Assembly (NCBI GenBank): GCA_903858965.1
Contig: CAIOKY010000059.1
Coordinates: 1 to 37,400 of the forward strand
Length of the DNA stretch: 37,400 bases
Direction of reading: 5' to 3'
Source of the DNA: an uncultured Nitrosomonadales bacterium
GTDB lineage: Bacteria > Pseudomonadota > Gammaproteobacteria > Burkholderiales > Gallionellaceae
Numbering within the stretch: the stretch's first letter is position 1; the number at the start of each line of letters is the position of its first letter. Below the pieces are notes generated by a model, which saw only the letters and a list, made by a program, of their open reading frames with translations, searched no databases and had not been told where the DNA came from. Shown one piece after another: positions 33,406 to 37,400 of the stretch. Both the position numbers and the translations under genes were made by a program.

Positions 33406-34659
33406 TCAAACTTTTGACAGCCTTTTAAAAAGATCGAGATGCATCCGGGCCGTCACATTGATGTCAAAGCGCTCAACAGCGCGTTGGCGCGCCACGGACG
33501 ACATCTGCCGGCGTATGTCGGCAGCCTCGATCAACGATCTTATCCCATTCGCAAAATCGCCCGTTTCAAAATCGTCCGCCAGATACCCAGTCATCAGATG
33601 GTCGACAATATCTTTCAAGCCGGTCGTGCGAAACGCAACGACAGGGGTTCCGCATGATAACGATTCCGATGCGACTTGACCGAACGATTCGCTCCTTGAC
33701 GGCACGACTGTTAGATCAGCCGCTGAATAAATTTGCGCGAGCATGTGCTCATCCCTGATCATGCCCAGACTGACAACGGGTATTGGGAACATCCCCGGCA
33801 GGGATTGGTTGTCGGTACCGGTCACTACCAGCAAATTGTGCTTTGCGAAATTTGCATCGTTTGCGGAGAGTATGCTCAATGCCTCGATAAGCAGATCCAT
33901 GCCTTTATTCCTGTCCATATCGGCATACATCGAGCCGAACAGAATGATCCCTTTATCGTTCGGAAGATTCAAAGTATCCCGTGAATCGGATTTCCCGCGC
34001 GGCGTAAAGATACCCGTATCAAGACCGTTGGGGATCACCGTAACCGGAAAGCCGCTCAAGAGCCTGCTTGCTTTGGCCTCATCTGCCATCCAATGACTGG
34101 GGGCAACAAGGTTCAGCGACACCTCAGGATAAACGGCCGCCTTTTTTCTCCATATCCTGTTGCTGATGTCATCCTGGCCGTTATTCAATAACTGCGGACA
34201 TTGTCCGCAGCTTTGTTCGAAACGGCGGCAACCGGAGGGTACGTGACAGCCACCCGTGTATGCCCAGCTGTCATGCAGTGTCCAAACCACGGGTTGCCTG
34301 AAGTTACGCATCCAGCCGACCGGCAACATGTTTCTGCCAACCCAGTTAAGATGGATCACATCAAAGCCGCTGATGTAATCCTTGTTCAGCAAGGGATTGG
34401 GAAACAGATTCAGGCTCCACGAATAGCGCGAATCGATCCCGATGAATTGCTTTGCCATCAGGTCCATCCTGGGGAGCAATCGGGAAACAAAAGCCTGGTA
34501 GTTATTCCCCGGGCCTGCAACCCATCCATCATCGCCCAGTTTGCGCATGACCTGCATCTTCAGATCAACTTCCATCTCGACCAATTTGGATGCAACCCGG
34601 TACGCGGCACGGGCTGCACCGCCATCAAGGTCGGACTGGTTGATTTGCAAAATCTTCAT
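33406..34659 (-). CDS. glycosyltransferase family 4 with cysteine motif
   Basis: The 417-residue GT-B enzyme has an N-terminal glycine loop SDLDGGAARAAYR and a four-cysteine block in the N-terminal domain (GGCHVPSGC followed by CGQCPQL), as seen in the WcaC-like subgroup. The C-terminal donor site is SRSESFGQVASESLSCGTPVVAF with the EX7E glutamates. It should transfer a hexose or deoxyhexose to a lipid-linked glycan. The cysteines could bind a metal, but that is only a suggestion. ATG 34659 lies 31 bases downstream of the previous transferase's stop. Confidence 0.9.
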   Translation of the reverse strand: MKILQINQSDLDGGAARAAYRVASKLVEMEVDLKMQVMRKLGDDGWVAGPGNNYQAFVSRLLPRMDLMAKQFIGIDSRYSWSLNLFPNPLLNKDYISGFDVIHLNWVGRNMLPVGWMRNFRQPVVWTLHDSWAYTGGCHVPSGCRRFEQSCGQCPQLLNNGQDDISNRIWRKKAAVYPEVSLNLVAPSHWMADEAKASRLLSGFPVTVIPNGLDTGIFTPRGKSDSRDTLNLPNDKGIILFGSMYADMDRNKGMDLLIEALSILSANDANFAKHNLLVVTGTDNQSLPGMFPIPVVSLGMIRDEHMLAQIYSAADLTVVPSRSESFGQVASESLSCGTPVVAFRTTGLKDIVDHLMTGYLADDFETGDFANGIRSLIEAADIRRQMSSVARQRAVERFDINVTARMHLDLFKRLSKV

Positions 34660-34690
34660 TGTCGGTCAGAAGCAGGCCAGTGATCCGTGG

Positions 34691-35542
34691 TCATGTTTTT
34701 GTCCAGTGCGGTGGCAAGCCTTTGATACGCCTGCGCAGGTCCAGCAGTTTTCTCGCCAAACTATCCCCAAGCACCCCCCATAACAGCTTGCGACTAAACT
34801 CCCTGCCCATCGCCTTCAGCAAAAACCATCCCGGCAATAATTGCCCATGCATCCGTTGCGCGCGGCCAAGTTCTCGCAACGCCTTCATCGTGTTTCCGGG
34901 ATGCATGCTGATACCGCCAGCCCGCACCCCGGTTGTAATTATGCCCGGGATGAACACCGCATCTCCCGTTTTCAATTCGCGCAACAGCAATTCATAATCA
35001 CCGGCGATGCGGAATGACTCATCGAATCTGCCATGCTTTTCGAACAGGCTTCTCCTGTGCATCACAGCCGGATGCGGAATGGTCATGTATTGTTGCCGGA
35101 AACGTTCCTTTGCTTTCGGCCATGGTTCGCCTTCTGTATCAAGCTCCTTGCCATCGACACTGAGCTTCATGATCTGAGCATAAGCCACGCGGATCTCAGG
35201 CGGGATCTTTGCCAGTTGTTCTGCCATCCGCTCCAGCACCTGTGCATCCCAAAGATAATCATCCGCCCCGAGAAAGCATATCCACTCGCCTTTAGCCTGC
35301 ATCAGGGCTTTGTTCCACGCATTGTAGATGCCGCTATCCGGTTCGGAAATCCAATAAGCGATCTTGTCCCGGTTTGCATTCAACAGGTCGGGCGTCCCGT
35401 CTTTCGAACCACCATCGATCACGATCAACTCTTTATGCGGGTAGGTTTGCTGTGTGACGCTATCGATACATTGCTGCAGCGTACCCGCACCGTTGAAAAC
35501 GGCGACGATGATCGAAATCAAAGGAGCTGTTTCATGGTTCAT
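34691..35542 (-). CDS. glycosyltransferase family 2, paralogue C
   Basis: The 283-residue GT-A enzyme has APLISIIVAVFNGAGTLQ, LIVIDGGSKDGTPDLL and GADDYLWDAQVLERM, followed by RIAGDYELLLRELKTGD and the C-terminal IKGLPPHWTKT. It lines up with the gene at 30799–31698 from end to end, but lacks that gene's polar N-terminal extension. This points to duplication within the cluster, with later insertion or shuffling of the genes between. ATG 35542 is used; the ribosome binding site is weak. Confidence 0.9.
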   Translation of the reverse strand: MNHETAPLISIIVAVFNGAGTLQQCIDSVTQQTYPHKELIVIDGGSKDGTPDLLNANRDKIAYWISEPDSGIYNAWNKALMQAKGEWICFLGADDYLWDAQVLERMAEQLAKIPPEIRVAYAQIMKLSVDGKELDTEGEPWPKAKERFRQQYMTIPHPAVMHRRSLFEKHGRFDESFRIAGDYELLLRELKTGDAVFIPGIITTGVRAGGISMHPGNTMKALRELGRAQRMHGQLLPGWFLLKAMGREFSRKLLWGVLGDSLARKLLDLRRRIKGLPPHWTKT

Positions 35543-35590
35543 GGCTTCGTCGCAACCTATATCTCTTCAATGTAAGGTATCCGCCAGAAC

Positions 35591-36316
35591 TCATGGATTG
35601 CGGTAGAAGAGCCCATCGACCTGAAGTGTGCGTCCGGTAGCCTGATTGGAAAACTCCGGATTGAATGCCCACAAAGTAAAACCCTCGGCTTCAAGGCGAT
35701 CTATCACTTCCCGCCATAAATGTTGTCCTTCGTAAAGAGGCACCAGTGAGAGTTCTACCAGTATTCCCTTGATGTGTGGCAATGTGTTGCGCGCCCCATC
35801 CAGCACTTGCCACTCAAATCCCTGAGTGTCGATTTTCAGGAAAGGCGCCTGTGATCCATCGAGGTATTGCCCGACAAGGCTATCCAATGTTTTGATCGGA
35901 ACGGTTTCCTTCCCTTGATAGGCTGATTCCGGCGCAGCGCTTCGATGTGATTCCAGCATCGGCAAGATGGGGCTGCTTGCAGAATTCCCCGCGATATTGA
36001 TCTCCGCTTCGCCATCATGATCACCCAATGCACAGCGTGGACAAACAATCCAATCCGGACCAGCGGCACTTGCCAGCGACAATTCACTATGAGCGGAAGT
36101 AAGCGGCTCAAACGACACGATCTTGCCCGCATAGCCACTGCGGCGAATATCAGATCCAAACTGACCCTTGTTTGCACCCACATCCAGAACCAGATCTATC
36201 CCGAATTTTCGCAATGAGGTAACAATAGGCGAAGGTAGTGGAACTGGCGGTATATAACGATGGATTTCCAGACCCAACTTGCGGAAAGCAATCCTGATGG
36301 CGGCTTTAAACTTCAT
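35591..36316 (-). CDS. FkbM family methyltransferase
   Basis: The 241-residue product has motif I LVLDVGANKGQFGSDIR, the second acidic strand IVSFEPLTSAHSEL, and the C-terminal FLKIDTQGFEWQVLDGA and GILVELSLVPLYEG of FkbM proteins. It probably O-methylates a sugar of the polysaccharide or its nucleotide precursor. ATG 36316 is used; a TTG four codons upstream (36328) shares the same frame and is possible. It has little sequence similarity to the other FkbM gene at 32622, so it probably targets a different hydroxyl group or sugar. Confidence 0.88.
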   Translation of the reverse strand: MKFKAAIRIAFRKLGLEIHRYIPPVPLPSPIVTSLRKFGIDLVLDVGANKGQFGSDIRRSGYAGKIVSFEPLTSAHSELSLASAAGPDWIVCPRCALGDHDGEAEINIAGNSASSPILPMLESHRSAAPESAYQGKETVPIKTLDSLVGQYLDGSQAPFLKIDTQGFEWQVLDGARNTLPHIKGILVELSLVPLYEGQHLWREVIDRLEAEGFTLWAFNPEFSNQATGRTLQVDGLFYRNP

Positions 36317-36347
36317 GGTCTTTTTCAATTAGTGAACCGTATCATGG

Positions 36348-37334
36348 TTATAATCCAATTTTAATTCTGGCAAATATTTTTTTTCTTGTATTGTTAAGGA
36401 CTCGAATCCATCTGCTTTTTAGAAGCAATCTGCTCTTTACCAACATCCACAATGGTGGATGCGATGGCTGAAAACGAACACGAAAAATTGCGTAATCCAC
36501 TGACCTACTAAGCCGCACATCCGCAGGATGTATGAGCGGAAATTTCAGCTCGCCCCTTGGAACGTCAGACATCAGTGCAGATTCCTCCAAACAATTTGTA
36601 CCATCTGGGCCAAAACCTATATTGGAAACCAAGTTGACGCTTGGAATTATGCAAAGCTGTGAATGCCGAAAGGATGAAAGCATTATTTGATAATCCCAGG
36701 CGTTCTTCATCTCGCCGCTATGGATACGTTCATATAATTGATACCAGTATCGCCATACTGCCGACCGCGGGAATAATGTTCGCAGCATTTTGCTGCCTGT
36801 CTCCGGCGTCCACCAGGACATTTCCAAATCAACTTGCTTCCATGCGCGCCTCCAGGATGCCCAAGCCCAATTGAGCGTATAAGCAGAAAAGAAATAACTG
36901 TCATTTTTGCGGCCACTCACGGGAAAGCCAAGGTTGTATCCGGTTATAACTCCAACCCTGGGGTCATCCCTGTAACGCTCCAGCAACTCTTCGCAATATC
37001 GAAAAAATGATATTGAGGGAACGCAATCATCCTCAATGATGATGGCCTCTTCGACGGTATCGAACACCCAGTTCAGGCCGCTGGAATTACTTTTGAAACT
37101 GCCAAGATTGGTATCCGAGAATTTCCGGGAAACTTGACAGTCCCAATCAATCTCGTCAAAGATTGCGCGAACTTCAGCGCACAATCTGATATCGTCTGGC
37201 CTGGATTCACGCGGCCCATCTGCAATAAGCAGCAATCGTTGTGGCTTGATTTGCCGGACAACCTCGAAGACGCGGCGAGTCATTTGAGGCCGATTGAAAT
37301 TCAATATGGCAACAGGTACGCCAAAGCCGTTCAT
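36348..37334 (-). CDS. GT2-like glycosyltransferase (HlpA-like family)
   Basis: The 328-residue product begins VPVAILNFNRPQMTRRVFE, then LLLIADGPRESRPDD, NLGSFKSNSSGLNWVFD and the metal-binding IIIEDDCVPSISFFRYCEELL. It matches a glycosyltransferase group often annotated as hemolysin/HlpA-like sugar transferases in surface-polysaccharide loci. The sugar is unknown. ATG 37334 shares one base with the stop of the preceding partial gene (TAATG), with GGGAAA a few bases ahead. It is AT-richer than the genes to its left on the map. Confidence 0.86.
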   Translation of the reverse strand: MNGFGVPVAILNFNRPQMTRRVFEVVRQIKPQRLLLIADGPRESRPDDIRLCAEVRAIFDEIDWDCQVSRKFSDTNLGSFKSNSSGLNWVFDTVEEAIIIEDDCVPSISFFRYCEELLERYRDDPRVGVITGYNLGFPVSGRKNDSYFFSAYTLNWAWASWRRAWKQVDLEMSWWTPETGSKMLRTLFPRSAVWRYWYQLYERIHSGEMKNAWDYQIMLSSFRHSQLCIIPSVNLVSNIGFGPDGTNCLEESALMSDVPRGELKFPLIHPADVRLSRSVDYAIFRVRFQPSHPPLWMLVKSRLLLKSRWIRVLNNTRKKIFARIKIGL

Positions 37335-37400
37335 TATTTCCCGGCCCAGCGAATACGCGGCATCACTATCCGGCGGTCAATCGAGTTTTTATACTTGATC
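37334..37400 (-). CDS. 3' end of an upstream cluster gene (partial)
   Basis: The minus strand entering from the right edge has an open frame of 21 codons ending IDRRIVMPRIRWAGK and a TAA at 37336–37334. That stop overlaps the ATG of the next gene as TAATG. The tight overlap matches the style of this operon and supports a real, truncated gene. Too little remains to name it; the cluster therefore continues beyond the window. Confidence 0.6.
   Translation of the reverse strand, partial: IKYKNSIDRRIVMPRIRWAGK

Overview
The window reads as a stretch of chromosome from a free-living betaproteobacterium. Supporting clues are the recG–ubiC and ridA–recG neighbourhood, phoU–ppx, a betaproteobacterial-looking ubiA, and the moderately GC-rich, tightly packed genes. 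A Gallionellaceae-like or related microaerophile is my guess from gene content, and nothing in the sequence proves it. No rRNA, tRNA, CRISPR array, transposase or integrase was found.

Region 1 (1–5.1 kb): a gene-free, hairpin-rich 395 bases, then grxD (monothiol glutaredoxin), two convergent CPA-type cation:proton antiporters with different ion-site motifs, a small SAM methyltransferase and oxyR. Region 2 (5.1–7.1 kb): divergent from oxyR lies a three-gene peroxide-reduction chain made of a rubrerythrin lacking its rubredoxin domain, a separate 54-residue rubredoxin and a rubredoxin reductase. Electrons should flow NAD(P)H -> reductase -> rubredoxin -> rubrerythrin -> H2O2, with OxyR (both redox cysteines present) as the obvious regulator. 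Region 3 (7.1–19 kb): mostly housekeeping genes. They are a periplasmic Do-type protease, ubiA, an S4/pseudouridine-synthase-like protein with a replaced catalytic Asp, a VF530-family protein, an AT-richer acyltransferase, an apparently exported YqgE/AlgH homologue coupled to a Yip1-family membrane protein, ubiC, recG, an FMN reductase, ridA and phosphoglucomutase. Region 4 (19–22.9 kb): an outer-membrane barrel protein, rpiA, phoU and ppx. Region 5 (23–24 kb): an orphan membrane protein with a degenerate J-like domain and a coiled coil.

Region 6 (24.2–37.4 kb): a single-direction surface-polysaccharide cluster on the minus strand that continues past the right edge. It supplies dTDP-rhamnose enzymes (rfbB, rfbD, but no rfbA or rfbC here), galE and a second sugar epimerase. 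It also holds two GT4 and five GT2-type glycosyltransferases, two FkbM-type methyltransferases and one further methyltransferase. Several genes overlap by 1–11 bases, which points to translational coupling. The pgm gene at 17.4–19 kb would feed glucose-1-phosphate into these nucleotide-sugar routes.

The most unusual observation is inside recG. A 145-bp segment bounded by 18-bp imperfect inverted repeats (16/18 matching) and holding internal hairpins sits between helicase motifs II and III. It keeps the reading frame open and adds about 48 residues. It looks like a MITE-like palindromic element that has become part of a protein.
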